Positions 1 through 10,147 of a stretch of 64,000 bases of DNA are shown one piece after another. The position numbers and the translations under genes were made by a program. The stretch spans positions 4,526,001 through 4,590,000 of the forward strand of contig OX388319.1 in the NCBI GenBank assembly GCA_947579605.1, in the 5' to 3' direction. The notes beneath the pieces were generated by a model. It was not told where the DNA came from. It ran no database searches and saw only the letters and a list, made by a program, of their open reading frames with translations. Position 1 is the stretch's first letter, and every line of letters begins with the position of its first letter. This stretch comes from Athripsodes cinereus. Taxonomy: Eukaryota > Arthropoda > Insecta > Trichoptera > Leptoceridae.

Positions 1-147
1 CGAAAATAAATAATTTTAAAACGCATAAAAAAATAATATAAAAGAATGTGAAAACACATTAAAATAAAATTATAATTACACAAAGTCCATAAATCCAAAC
101 CCCAAAAGTAGTGTTTTCTTATGTCAATGACCCATTCAAATCTGCAG

Positions 148-257
148 AAGTAAGAAAAGCAAATTCCCCTATGGAACAACAGATGAATCCAGGGCCCCCG
201 AGACAGCCCCTCCTGAGCTCCCGTTTACTCAATGAAAAGGAAAACAAGCTGATGTAG
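148..257 (+). CDS. Candidate 3'-terminal coding exon, unidentified host gene
   Basis: After the acceptor-like CTGCAG at 142-147 an open frame continues to TAG at 255-257, about 36 codons if spliced in phase 1; an in-frame ATG lies at 171. Composition from about 165 to 235 is clearly GC-richer than the AT-rich surroundings and third codon positions are mostly G or C, the look of a real exon in such a genome. The predicted end is proline- and glutamine-rich, then charged (ending LLNEKENKLM). A pyrimidine-rich run precedes the AG and an AATAAA lies at 424-429. No family is recognised. It could instead be a transposon scrap; transcript data would decide. Confidence 0.33.
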
Positions 258-849
258 ATTTTTTAATGTAGATTTCTCATTGTTTTTAACTTTTTAGAGA
301 TGTCGAGGATTTCGAAGGTTTAAGTTAGCTTTATGTATGTACGTACTCAAACGTGACAAGAATCCTCTGTATCTGTGACTTTGCCGTGTCGACCAGAATA
401 CAGAGATGGTCACGTTTCAAGTAAATAAAAGTTACTTTCCAATCTACATATATTATTACTTTCTCCTATTCTCCTCTGAGTTACCTACTGGAAGCAACAT
501 AAAAAAGTCAAATTTTTGCAACATCAATAATTCAGAGGTGTTTCCCACTGTTTATAGGGGCCCGAAAATTTTTAACATAAAAATATTACGGAATGCTTTA
601 AAAATATTATGTTCGCATATAAGATAGCTGATGCACTTTTTACTCAATCGTTTTGTTTTTAAGAAAAAATATATTTTATTAAATGATCATAAAAATATGA
701 TAATTAATTTATGATTGGCCGTTATTATGAAGAAAACGCGTTGGTAGTTTCATCATATTTTTTTCAATAGAATTATCACTATTTAATTTTTCTGTGGAAT
801 AGGTACCTATCTGGGAAAGAATTGATCTCTAACTCTTTTTTCGTAATAA
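258..849. other. AT-rich, nothing recognised
   Basis: Short open frames only, none with coding composition. It could include the 3' UTR of the candidate exon at 148-257. Confidence 0.5.
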
Positions 850-957
850 ATATTCGAGTATCTGAATGTCCAAACTATTTGTTGGCATAGAGGACAGCTT
901 GCACAATTATTACATGCAGTAGATCTGCTGGCTACCTCTCTTGTGGAATGAATGGAT
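850..957 (+). repeat. Repeat E, degenerate 3' half
   Basis: It matches the 3' half of repeat E: a 'tctgaatgtc' block, then 'ggcatagaggacagcttgc', 'acatgcag', and 'ctgctggctacc' followed by 'cttgtgga'. The sense orientation is taken as ending GTGATGGTATA; this copy has lost that end. Confidence 0.6.
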
Positions 958-2299
958 AGATACATACCTATCAATAATCGTTGCACATACCTTGTTTTCT
1001 TCTTTAATTTTATATAGCGGTGATACGTTATTTTAAAATCTGGTCTCATTGTTTAAATTACGTTTTTGTACTGGGTCTTGGAACATGAATCTCTTGCCTG
1101 ACGCCACTGTTCTTTATCGTTGAAATAAAAATGATATTCCTATGGATAAATGCGTAGCAGATAAGCGATAAGATTAACAAAAAATGAAAGGACCCTTTCT
1201 CCTTTCACCCTTGATGTTCCATTTGGAAACACATTCTTCTTCTTCTCACCCCACTTCCGTCCTCATTTTTATTAACTATATCATAGTGTCCTGATTTTTA
1301 TTAACTATGTCGTAAGTAAAAAAACTGTAAAAGTTTTATCAATCTGAATAATTATTTTTCACAATATACCATTCTTATGGCAACGACATCAAAGAATCAG
1401 TTATGTCGTGAGGAAATTAATTTTTCCAGAACCACTTTTAACTTTGCAGCATCTAACATCATTTCGGACGATGCTGGTTACTGCTCTACGCTCCTGAGTG
1501 AAGCATTAAAGGGCATAAAAATGTTCAACTCGTATAAGACTTATTGATATCAAGATGTGCTATACGAATATATTGTATTATTTTCTATACATCTATACCA
1601 TCAGGACATTCCTACAAGTAGGGTGGCCAGAGAACTAACTGTGAGTGATATAAACATAGTTCATCTTCTTTATGCTAATAAAAATTAGACATTCAGGCTT
1701 GATGCCATATCTTATCGCCAAATTGAAGGTTGGAAAATTGAAAAACTTTTTTCAAAAACAAACTTTGAACCAGCGTAAAAAAGAAATATTAAATTAACTC
1801 TTGCAAAAGTTCAATAGTATTTCAACACCTATCTCCCTTTTTACACCATTTCACATCAAGGTTTCATAGCAGAATTCTCTGACCCGAGATGATTCGGGGC
1901 AATTTTGCAGAAAAATTACCTAGTGAAGCACAAGTCATAGGCAGTAAATTATATAAAAACTTCATGACAGATTCTTTCAACCAAGTCTTATCTACGTTCT
2001 CTCTTGAATTTATTCGAAAGAGCTTTTGCGTCAAAATAATAATATTTATTAAAGCTGAAGCGAATATCCGTAAATAATTCGGTAACCGAATTAGTCTTAC
2101 TACGAGTATCATAACGTGACTACTAGCTTCAAGACGAAGTATGTGAATACATAGTAGGTAGGTACTAAATTAATTTTTTTGATTTTATTGGGACTAACAA
2201 TGTGATAATCACGAAACATTTTTAAAATATTTAGTGACAAATAATTATCACATAAATTTTTGTGGTGTAGTAGGTACATAATAACTATGCCTAAATTAA
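958..2299. other. AT-rich, nothing recognised
   Basis: No repeat family or coding signal was recognised. The open frames at 1864-2112 and 1889-2077 overlap on opposite strands and have no features. Confidence 0.5.
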
Positions 2300-2305
2300 T
2301 ATCTA

Positions 2306-2635
2306 CCTATACCCTCATTCCGTGTCCTAGGTGGGATAGGCAGAGAGAACGGAACACCATTTTAATAATAATAATAATCTTAATTGCGCAAAAATAGTTA
2401 ACAGTAGGATAAAAAAAACATGACAACTGAATACATAATTTGTGCAATATCTGCAATATCTTCCAACCAACCCATATTCTATCCTAATATAGGTACCTAT
2501 TTCTTTTGCTTTTTCACATTCATAAAATTTCTCATATATGTACGCCGATTTCTCTTACTTAACACTCGATCATCTTTGAAAATCTGATCCACTTGATCAA
2601 GCCTTGTAGTTCTCGATAGACATTAGTAGAGTTAA
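2306..2635 (-). mobile_element. LINE X 3'-end fragment, interrupted
   Basis: On the minus strand this carries the last part of LINE X: the terminal block with 'gaacggaacacc' at about 2346, then, after an interruption, the block coding the '...KRNRR' region ('ccgatttctcttacttaac' at about 2544) and the TTWL/DQ region up to 2635. Comparison with the copies at 22165 and 63059 shows extra AT-rich DNA from about 2354 to 2505 starting with an (ATA)n run, probably a later insertion. Confidence 0.65.
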
Positions 2636-2798
2636 ATATGAGTCATTCAAAACTCATAAATCCGTTAAATGGAGGTGTTTTATAAATCCTATTTTTCTAG
2701 GTCCCTTTCGCTCGAATACGGTAAGGTAATATTATATAAGCTATTCGAATCTTCTCCATTTTTCTGTTCCTAATCATTTCTATATATTATTACAGGTA

Positions 2799-2880
2799 TC
2801 GTGGCTGGATGAAAGAAATCACTAATATAGTGATCATCTCGCCTCATCACCATATTTTTTTCTTATGTTGATTGATTTAA
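2799..2880 (+). repeat. Module D (hairpin-bearing retroelement 3' end)
   Basis: It starts 'tcgtggctggatgaaagaa' and holds a 7-bp stem ATCACTA (2818-2824) / TAGTGAT (2828-2834), followed by 'catctcgcc'. It is the same layout as the module D copies at 14454, 35194, 58960 and 61632, with different but matched stem bases. Confidence 0.6.
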
Positions 2881-3150
2881 AGATTTTGTTATTTATTTAT
2901 TGATACAATAAACGGCTGTTGCCTCTTATTAATAGTACAATATAATGTTCAGTACAAATTACATAACACATACTCTTATTACTCTTTGTAAGATAAAAAT
3001 AAAAACAAAACAAATAAAAATAAAACAAAACCAATACAAAAATAAAATTGTAATAAAAAGTAAATCCAGTCCAGAGTCGCCTTCCAACACGTTATGTAAC
3101 TGATGACAGATATTAAAAAGAAGATATTAAAAAAAATATATAAACAGAAT
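2881..3150. repeat. A-rich low-complexity tract
   Basis: From about 2990 to 3060 the strand is a run of AAAAT, AAAAC and similar units. It may be a decayed retrotransposon tail following module D. Confidence 0.45.
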
Positions 3151-3152
3151 GT

Positions 3153-3406
3153 CGACTGTGCTCAGGACAAAGGCATTAAACCACAATTTAGGCAAAAGTC
3201 GTTTTCTGTTTTTTTTTGCTTATAACTTGATAGTTCCTGAATATTTTCTCTTCAATTTTTATGACATAATAAAAGAACTACATTACAATAAGATGGTAAA
3301 ATAATAATGACAATAATTTTTGTCATTTTCTTTATCCCACAGTTTTTTTGCTTCTCCTATGAAATTTTACCGATGTGGTTTAAACCCTTTGTCCTGATCA
3401 CAGTCG
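3153..3406. mobile_element. MITE, 254 bp, about 32-bp terminal inverted repeats, ATGT duplication
   Basis: The ends CGACTGTG...CACAGTCG are inverted copies of each other and the match continues inward through CAGGACAAAGG to AAACCACA (left arm to about 3184, right arm from about 3374). ATGT flanks both sides (3149-3152 and 3407-3410), the expected target duplication. There is no coding capacity. The superfamily is not assigned; the 4-bp duplication narrows it only loosely. Confidence 0.75.
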
Positions 3407-3410
3407 ATGT

Positions 3411-4330
3411 ATTTGAATATTTATTATTCGGTATCCGATCAAATCTCTCTCCGTTCCATCACTCATCCTGATAATTCAAGGTACCTCCCTCGGTAGATCA
3501 CATCTTTTTGTTTTCTTGAGATTTTCGAGTACCTACCTTCCTCAAGAGCAATTAATTATCTGATTAAAATGTTCTCCAACTGTTGATTTTTTCCTTCAGT
3601 TGTTTTTATTTCTCTGTAAAATAACTTAGTCATCTGTGTTTTTCTGTTCAGTCATAACTACTCTACTATTTAAAATAAACTATGTATACGTGGTTTAAAG
3701 GTACCGGTTGGTTTGTCATGGAGCGAATCTCTATAATGTGTATTTGCACGTGGTAAGAAATAATTTAATTGAAGTATTACGAATTTTTTCTTTCGCTGAA
3801 GAACATTAATTATTATAATGGCTAATTTCAATTAGGATAGGTAGATTAAATTTTTATATCTTCTAAAGGTCTAAGAGGCGTAAAATTTTAATAATTATCT
3901 TATTTTTTATTAGGTATTTTAAGATGTAAAACCTCTTGTCAATGGCGTAATCCAGCGCAGCCTACCCGGGGAGCGCAGAAGGCATAAATTTCCCCATATA
4001 AACTCAAATGTAGTATCAAAAAAGACAGATTTTGTAGGTATAAAAAAATATGGAAAAATGATATCGCAGTTGGCAACTGTCTCGCTCCTAAGAGTCAAAC
4101 CTAATATTTTATTTATTTTATTTTATTTGAATAAAATATACCACTGCCAGCTTGACAGTTGTGAAACCTAACTGCTGGACAGTGGACAACAGTATAGTGG
4201 ATAGAAGTTGGACTTTTCATTAAATCAATATTTTATAAAAATCGGTTGTTTTCCTATATCCTTATGTGCAATCAAGAAAACGGGGAGCAATGAAAATTAC
4301 TGTTATATGTAATGTTAGAACTCTGCTCTA
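3411..4330. other. AT-rich, nothing recognised
   Basis: There is a short GC-richer patch at 3950-3985, too short to call. There are no coding or repeat matches inside the window. Confidence 0.45.
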
Positions 4331-4338
4331 TTTTACAT

Positions 4339-4431
4339 ATGGCCTCACTTCACGGGGCCTTACACGTGGCGGAAGATCACTCAACATGGAGACAGATGGT
4401 TTACAGAACAAAGCATGATGGTCAGGATTGA
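4339..4431 (+). pseudogene. LINE ORF C-terminal fragment
   Basis: A 30-codon frame from ATG 4339 to TGA 4429 reads with the ...HVAEDHSTWRQMVYRT... pattern, the 'D-R-x-x-W-R' type C-terminus common at the end of non-LTR retrotransposon ORF2 (compare the fragments at 28733 and 63346). The rest of the element is missing. Confidence 0.5.
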
Positions 4432-4455
4432 GGGATCGACAGAGTGATGATGTTG

Positions 4456-4574
4456 AAAAATAGATGTTGACCGATTTTCAGACCTACTCGATAAGCACAC
4501 AAAATTTCATCAAAATTGGTTTAGCCGTTTCGGAGGAGTATGATAACAAACACCGTGACACGAGAATTTGATGT
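4456..4574 (+). repeat. Repeat G, 3'-end fragment
   Basis: It contains 'gacctactcgataagcacac' and ends 'gtgacacgagaattt', nearly identical to the right end of the larger repeat G at 44460-44589. Only the final part is present. Confidence 0.7.
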
Positions 4575-4862
4575 TTGATTTTGTTGTAGTATCGTTTTTT
4601 GTAAAACGCTTGAATCCATTTTCTGTATAAATAATTAAAAAAAATGTATGAAAACACCATGAAGGCTAAAATGTATTTGAAATGAGAATCTTCCTTGATA
4701 AAAAAATTTAAAGCAAGGAAATCTTACAAATAATAAGTCCCGTTATTTACAAGGCTAAGCACCCGTAATCTTGTGAAATATGAAGAAAAGTTCTGTAAAA
4801 TAAAGTATAAAGTTCTGTTATATACATAGGTACATATATAAAGAAGGAAGCACAAAACACAA

Positions 4863-4952
4863 CTTTTTACTGGGAACTTTGGATGATAGACGCATAATAT
4901 GGCGCCCTTGAGGTTATGATATGAGTAAACGGCGCTTTGCAAACTGTCCATA
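4863..4952 (+). mobile_element. LINE H C-terminal/3' fragment, decayed
   Basis: 'actgggaac', 'gatagacgcataata', 'cccttgaggt' and 'atgagtaaacggcgcttt' match the end of the LINE H fragment at 39230-39310, with stop codons. The minus-strand open frame covering the stretch is a by-product. Confidence 0.5.
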
Positions 4953-5339
4953 TTACTTAATTATGCCTCCAGTTAAGAAAAGATCTCTATGAGATCTCCC
5001 AAAGTGGATTATCTGTGTATTGACACGTTGTGTAAACCAATTTGCAATAGATGCCGCACTTGATATGATATTGAAAGATACGATTACGTAAAATTTTCAT
5101 TATAAGTGAATCGACATTTTATTTTATTTCATTGACACATCTGCAGGTTTTAAAATAAATAAATATACAATATAAAACTATATTAAAGATCCAACAAGGA
5201 CAGTAGTTTATGCCATAGTAAAAAAATAACAGTTAAAACTCAAGAGAAGAGAAAAATAAACATTTCAAAAGTTACTTCCAAAAACAAACATAAATTTTAC
5301 ATGGTTGACTTTGACTGTTTAGTCATAAATTACTACTAC

Positions 5340-5475
5340 CATACCATCACGTGTAATTAGCATGTAAGATAATATGTCCTCTCTGTGCCAAAAAAATAAG
5401 ACCTCAGGATGGGTGGTTGAAAACTTACGGAAATGAATGGGAGACCAATTCTTTGCTAGTGCTCCACGGAACATT
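5340..5475 (-). repeat. Repeat E, internally deleted copy
   Basis: Reading ATACCATCACG at 5340, then 'tctctgtgccaa', 'caggatgggtgg', 'gaaaacttacgg', and ending 'gaccaattctttgctagtgc'. The middle of the roughly 240-bp repeat is shortened. Confidence 0.65.
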
Positions 5476-5479
5476 TTTT

Positions 5480-6175
5480 TTAAAGTTTTTTGAAACGGAG
5501 AGGACGGCTTCCATGTTAATCATAATTATGCAGTAGGTCTACCGCCTTAATGCAATTGATAGGTTCCTACAACGTGAAATGTTTTTTTTTAATAATAAAC
5601 AAATCGATATTTTTCCAACGTTTACTTTCAGGAGTAAGGAAAATAAATAAATTACGAAATTAAACGTCAATTTTGATTGACATGTTGTGATGTTATAATA
5701 ATAATTAAAAAAATATTGATATTAATGATAAACGTAGTAACAATAAACACGATACATAATATACTCGTCAAATCCATCTACGAAATTTAATATACAAGTT
5801 ATTTATCAAATTTAATTAATAACGGCGTTGCTTTATGAAACTCCCTGGTGTGTTTTTTTTTAATTGCTGCCAACACGCCTGCCCGTTAATAAATAATTTC
5901 TCTAAAGTAAAACAAAAATAATGTTTATATAGGTATATACTTTACTAAAACACTAATTAATAAATTGATTTTATTAAGTGTGAAAATGGGTGTAACTCTT
6001 TACTTGTAATATTTGTAGTGCATGAATTAAAGCACCAATTTAAATTTAAAAAAAACTTAATATAATGACATATTTAGATTTTTGAATTATTTGTTCAATT
6101 TCGTTATTTTGTTTCAAATTTTTTACGCGGCGGCAGAATTGCCATCCACACTTCTCAGCATTATACAACCAGATA
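5480..6175. other. AT-rich, nothing recognised
   Basis: Homopolymer-rich, no coding signal, no family recognised. Confidence 0.5.
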
Positions 6176-6179
6176 AGTC

Positions 6180-6595
6180 TTTATATGATCAGTCATGGTC
6201 ACACAAAAACTTAACAGTCTAATGCCGGGAAAAATTCACCTATCCAGATATACAGGATATCAAAGGATTAGCCTCAGAACGCGGATTCAAAATACCAGCA
6301 TTGTGCTTGAAATATCTGTGTTCAAAAACTTTTTTACAATATTACAAGTATTTATTATAATAGATTTTTGAATTTTAATGTACAAATTAACCGGTAAATC
6401 TAATTTTTGTAAATTATTTATTAAAGATTTCGGAGTTACCCCTGTAGCTGACATGACTAAAGGTATTATATAAACGGATCTAGAATGCCAAATATTTTTT
6501 ATTTCTCCTGCTAGTTCTGTATATTTACGTATTTTTTCTGCGACAGCGATGTCTATTAGGTACGTTATTTTTATTATTATTATTTCCGTTATTAG
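6180..6595 (-). pseudogene. LINE ORF C-terminal fragment and 3' UTR
   Basis: On the minus strand a frame ending at 6287 codes '...KYTELAGEIKNIW...' and then '...MSATGVTPKSL...' and '...VKKFL...'. This pattern (tyrosine/leucine 'EI..W' block, a 'ViGatG..pksL' block, 'RKFL' end) is the familiar C-terminal tail of arthropod non-LTR retrotransposon ORF2 proteins. Positions 6180-6286 would be its 3' UTR. The reading frame upstream of about 6595 belongs to other DNA: an R1 fragment starts at about 6600 on the other strand, so the two elements abut. Confidence 0.6.
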
Positions 6596-6599
6596 TTTA

Positions 6600-7505
6600 G
6601 TTCGGTATCTGGGTGTCACTCTGAATAGGGGATTTTCGTTTATCCCACATGCGAAGGCTATTGCCACAAAAGCAGGCGTGCTTTTCTTCACGTTGCGAAA
6701 ACTCACTCGAGGAATGTGGGGACTTAAGAGCCGGGCTGTGAAGACTATATACAGGGGAACGTATGTGCCTCAAATCACATACGCTGCTCGGGTTTGGTCA
6801 CACAGGTTGTCTGTGGGTACCGTGTCCCTCGCTGTGCTTAGAGGTCAGAGGCTTCCCCTGCTCGCGGTAACGGGTGCCTACCGAACGGCTGCAAGTGATG
6901 GCCTTCCAGTTATTGCTGGTGTCTTACCGGCAGATCTCGAAATTTTAGATTGTGTAGCTCGACGGGGTGTCAGGGCTGGAAGACGTGTAGAACATCTTGG
7001 TATACCTGTTGAAGCAGGAACCGGGATAAGGGATATATCTAGGGCAATCGGCAGGATTCGTGAGAGAACAATGAGTGTTTGGCAAGACAGATGGACCACT
7101 GGAGGAACGGGTAGACTTGTCTACAAGTTCTTTCCAGATGTCCGTGAAAGACTGAGAATGAGCTACTTGTCCCTTGACCATTTTTCCGTACAGCTTATCA
7201 CTGGACATGGGCAGTTAAGAGGTAAACTTTTTGAGCTAGCATTGACCGATAATCCATGGTGCACATGTGGGACAGGAGCTCAATATGCGGAACATATCCT
7301 TTGGGAATGTCCTTTGATGATGGATGCAAGAGAGGAAATGATTCTGGGTATGACTGTTGACACTCCTCGACCCATCTGGTTTGGGGAAGTGTTTCTAAAT
7401 GCCACAAACGCTTCACGCTTTAAGACATTCGTAGATGTGTGGGTCTCAAGATGGGATCTGCTGCGTCAGCCGGGTCCCCCGCCCACTGACGTGGTAGGAT
7501 CGTAG
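6600..7505 (+). pseudogene. R1-clade non-LTR retrotransposon, C-terminal third of ORF2, 5'-truncated
   Basis: From about 6600 the frame enters the post-catalytic RT motif 'YLGV' and stays open to TAG at 7503, about 300 codons. The RT catalytic core (YADD) is absent because the element is truncated upstream; the first 17-odd residues of the open frame are unrelated flank. Near the end there is a CCHC-type zinc knuckle: C238, C240, H249, C254 counted from the ATG at 6549, within 'WCTCGTGAQYAEHILWEC', the C-x1-C-x8-H-x4-C spacing typical of R1, TRAS and Waldo relatives. High GC contrasts with its surroundings and implies a fairly young insertion. R1 members often target rDNA or telomeric repeats, but the flanks here are neither. 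Confidence 0.85.
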
Positions 7506-7625
7506 ATGCCAACACTGGCATAGTTGTATTAAAATAGAGAGAGTCCAAATATTAAAAAAAAATCTTCACCTAAACGGATAAATAGGAGTCCTTGGACTCC
7601 TGAAATATCCGAGAAATAAAGATAT
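7506..7625 (+). mobile_element. Likely 3' UTR of the R1-clade fragment
   Basis: Between the ORF stop and the repeat E copy at 7632 is about 120 bp with an A9 run at 7553 and a palindromic 'ggagtccttggactcc' (7586-7601). No poly(A) end or target duplication was found, so the border is uncertain. Confidence 0.4.
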
Positions 7626-7627
7626 TT

Positions 7628-7792
7628 CAACATGTCCTGTGAAAGGCTGCTAAATTTTACGTGTTTAATTCAGCGATGTGGTTTGCCACCTATCTTGAAT
7701 GTTATAATTTTTAATTAACAATCTGTATGTTTTTAACATGCAGTTATTCTGTTGTCTATCCCACTGGTAGGATATGCTGTGCTAGTTGTAGC
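7628..7792 (+). repeat. Repeat E, nearly full length
   Basis: 'tgtcctgtgaaaggc', 'aattcagcgatgtggtttgc', 'cacctatcttgaatgt', 'aacatgcag', then 'cccactggtaggatatgctg' follow the order of the reference copy at 38145-38383. The 5' part is missing. Confidence 0.65.
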
Positions 7793-8089
7793 AGCAGGAT
7801 AGGAATATAAATTATGGTAATTTTTTTATGCCTACCCTGCGAGAGAAGAGGTGTAATGGGATGTATGTAAATATGTAATATAAAAGGTTTGCATGATTTA
7901 ATACTTTAGTATATTTTTTGTCTTAGATATTGGATCAAAAAAGATCACCATTACAATATATAGATATTATGTTAGTATATTCTTTTTTTATAAATGAGAG
8001 CTTTAGATGCAAAAGCTCATCGATCCTAATGCATTGAAACTGATAAAACAGTATATTTATATTTCTATCTATGATATTTTAAATTATAA

Positions 8090-8180
8090 TTTGAACGAGC
8101 AAACTGGATTGGCCACAATATCAGGCACCCTGGGCTTGCTCATCACCATTGCGGAGGGCAAGACCGAGTTTGCATCTCAC
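8090..8180 (+). mobile_element. LINE fragment related to the 14155-14405 C-terminus
   Basis: 'ggattggccacaa', then 'caggcaccctgggcttgctc' and 'gcggagggcaag' match 14180-14240 almost base for base. The 74-residue open frame over it is out of the original frame, so this is a short dead fragment. Confidence 0.6.
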
Positions 8181-8231
8181 TTTAGACAAATGACATTTGG
8201 TCAGATACAATGCCTTGAAATTATTTACTAA

Positions 8232-8590
8232 TTGTGCAATCTGCCTTATTTGAAAATTTACAATAAAAACCTGTTATTGGTCCAAAGGATCTGAGGTGTT
8301 TTTGTTTCTAAATGAGTTTTTCTTGAAACCGATTTTCTTAATTATAGAGTTGGATTTTTATCGGTTTGATTAAATTTTATCGTAACCAATGAAAAAAGAC
8401 ATATTTATGCATAATATTTGTTTAATATTAATTTAACTTTAATTATAAGTTTAATATTAATAATAATTAAACACAGTTTAATATTTGTGTAATTTTTAAA
8501 GCGTTTTGAATATTTGTCGTATGGACGTCCTCTGAGATCTCAGAATTACTAGTTACTTGTCGTCCCTGCCCACACCACAACCTTCTTCAG
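8232..8590. other. AT-rich, nothing recognised
   Basis: It includes direct repeats of 'tttaatatt' (8421-8500). No coding signal. Confidence 0.45.
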
Positions 8591-8597
8591 TTCATCA

Positions 8598-8678
8598 TTT
8601 ACGACCCATGTAATTAGAATGTGGAATAACCTACCTTGCATCTACCATCAGAAACTCTCCTACGCTACACGTTTTTAA
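8598..8678 (+). pseudogene. LINE ORF C-terminal fragment ('WNNLP' type)
   Basis: A 26-codon frame reads through 'RMWNNLP' and ends at TAA 8676-8678. The '(R)xWNxLP' block just before the ORF end is characteristic of CR1/Jockey-like non-LTR elements. A partial second copy of its last part ('actctcctacgc', 'cacgttt') lies at 14584-14610. Confidence 0.5.
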
Positions 8679-8935
8679 GAATAACCTAAAATCCATAGAC
8701 TTATCCTAAATAGTTCCTCCCCGTGCCTTAATTCTTCATTTTGCAGTATTCATTACAGGAAATATGACACATAGAATGTTCTACTTAGGACTAAGAATTT
8801 AATTTAATTTGTAACACCACGTAATTTTTATAAGGCATAATAATAATATCACCCGCCGGATTCAACTAGCAGCCGCTACCGAAACACAGGAAGTATCTAT
8901 TAGTCACCCGATTTGCCGATAGATGTCTCATCGAT

Positions 8936-8970
8936 GGAATGTTCGCGAACCTTCTAGAACCTTCCAGAAC
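8936..8970 (+). promoter_or_regulatory. Seven-pentamer heat-shock element (HSF binding array)
   Basis: Seven contiguous 5-bp units alternate perfectly between nGAAn and nTTCn: GAA at 8937, 8947, 8957 and 8967, TTC at 8942, 8952 and 8962. HSF trimers bind alternating nGAAn pentamers and three is the usual minimum. It sits about 108 bp upstream of the TATA box at 9078 in the presumed U3. Confidence 0.8.
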
Positions 8971-9077
8971 AATCTAACCGGAAGTAGGAAGGCGGAGTCC
9001 AAGGCCAAGGTACATCCCCCTCCATCGTGACATCCACCACCAAGGCTACGATCAGCTGTTCCTTACTGCTGAAAGGG

Positions 9078-9085
9078 TATATAAA
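9078..9085 (+). promoter_or_regulatory. TATA box of the LTR promoter
   Basis: TATATAAA, followed by GC-richer sequence. A start about 30 bp downstream (around 9108-9115) would place the 58-bp repeats in the transcribed R/U5 part. Confidence 0.6.
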
Positions 9086-9149
9086 CAGGAACACTTCATA
9101 CAAACGGCAGATCGCTTCGGCCCATCCTGGGCCTAGGTCCTCCCTATAC

Positions 9150-9396
9150 CTATATGCTGGTCACCTGCTGTACTGTGCCATCACAGGCAGTTAGGTGGTG
9201 CATTCCTTTCATACCTATACCTGAATACCTATACCTATATGCTGGTCACCTGCCGTGCTGTGCCATCACGATCGGTTAGGTGGTGCATTCCTACATGCTT
9301 GTTCTTCCTAGTGAGGTATAGCATCCCAAAACCACTACCTATATGCTGGTCACCTGCCGTGCTGTGCCATCACAGACGGTTAGGTGGTGCATTCCT
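9150..9396 (+). repeat. Three spaced copies of a 58-bp unit inside the LTR
   Basis: Units at 9150-9207, 9235-9292 and 9339-9396 each begin CTATATGCTGGTCACCTG and end GGTTAGGTGGTGCATTCCT or nearly so; the spacers differ in length (27 and 46 bp). Copies 2 and 3 are the closest pair. Confidence 0.85.
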
Positions 9397-9706
9397 TACC
9401 TGCTGGTCGTTGGGACTCTAGCGGAGTCCACAACGGAGCAGTGTTCCTCTGATCCTCCTTGTTTAGTTCCATGTCCTGCAGTAAAGATCCGGGAATTGGA
9501 GGTGTCCTCTCTGCCGCGTTACTCAGTGTTGGTTAATTGTTATAGGATCAGTGTAGTAGTTTCATTGTGGTATGTTTTTTTAGTATGGTATTCAGAAGGT
9601 TTCAATGTATAGGTATATGTAAATAGTGTTAAGTTGTAAATAAAAGTGTTCATAGTTCATAGTGTTTATTGTTTAATTCTCTCGGTGTACCCCTTCAGGG
9701 ACTACA

Positions 9707-9790
9707 CCTGGCGCCCAAAGTAATTTTAGTCTTGTCTCTCTGCTCTCCCCATAAGGGAGGAAATAACTGGTGTTATAAATTTCATTATTC
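9707..9790 (+). mobile_element. Primer-binding site and start of LTR-element internal region
   Basis: TGGCGCCCAAAG immediately after the LTR fits a retroviral-type tRNA primer site. The sequence then loses GC and becomes T-rich by about 9790, so the element is truncated or internally deleted. Confidence 0.55.
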
Positions 9791-10145
9791 ATTTTGCTTT
9801 TTCTTTATTTTATTTTATAGTCTACCTACTTATATTCTTTTATTTATATATTTTTTTTTATTTTATTCTATTTATATACCTATTATTAATTTTGTTTTAC
9901 TTCATTTTATCTATTCTGCATTTTATTTATCTTGTTTTATTTAATTTATTTTTTCTGTTGATGTTTTAAAGCAAATTTGAGGGAATGAATTATGTATTGC
10001 CTACTGTATAATTATAGATAAATGATTGTTGTTGCAAATTGTGTATTTATCCATAGTAAATATATTTGAATTTGAAATTAAGTTAAGTATTTACTGTTCA
10101 CATTTAGTATTAATTACACATTGACAACATAATGTCACTCATTAT
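9791..10145. other. T-rich then AT-rich DNA, nothing recognised
   Basis: 9791-9960 is strongly T-rich; the open frame across it is low-complexity. Confidence 0.5.
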
Positions 10146-10147
10146 GT

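Larger units (their letters stand above)
8810..9706 (+). mobile_element. LTR of a Ty3/gypsy-like retrotransposon
   Basis: It begins TGTAACACC (8810) and ends ACTACA (9706), with TGTA/TACA inverted termini. Two bases later a primer-binding-site-like TGGCGCCCAAAG (9709-9720) starts. Inside, in order: a heat-shock-element array (8936-8970), a TATA box TATATAAA (9078-9085), three copies of a 58-bp unit (9150-9396) and an AATAAA (9639-9644), which fits U3, R and U5. It is much GC-richer than the neighbourhood. Only about 80 bp of internal sequence follows before T-rich DNA; no gag, pol or second LTR is in the window. The open frames across the 58-bp units are incidental. Confidence 0.7.

Noticed and set aside
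6287..6706. The full 139-residue minus-strand frame as one gene
   Set aside because: Only about 6287-6595 is LINE-derived; the N-terminal part is antisense to the R1 fragment.
9150..9396. CRISPR-like array
   Set aside because: Three 58-bp units with unequal spacers inside an LTR in an animal genome; no other CRISPR feature.
9239..9612. Open frames with repeated 'MLVTCRAVPS'
   Set aside because: They arise from the 58-bp repeats in the LTR's R/U5 region; LTRs of this kind do not code there.
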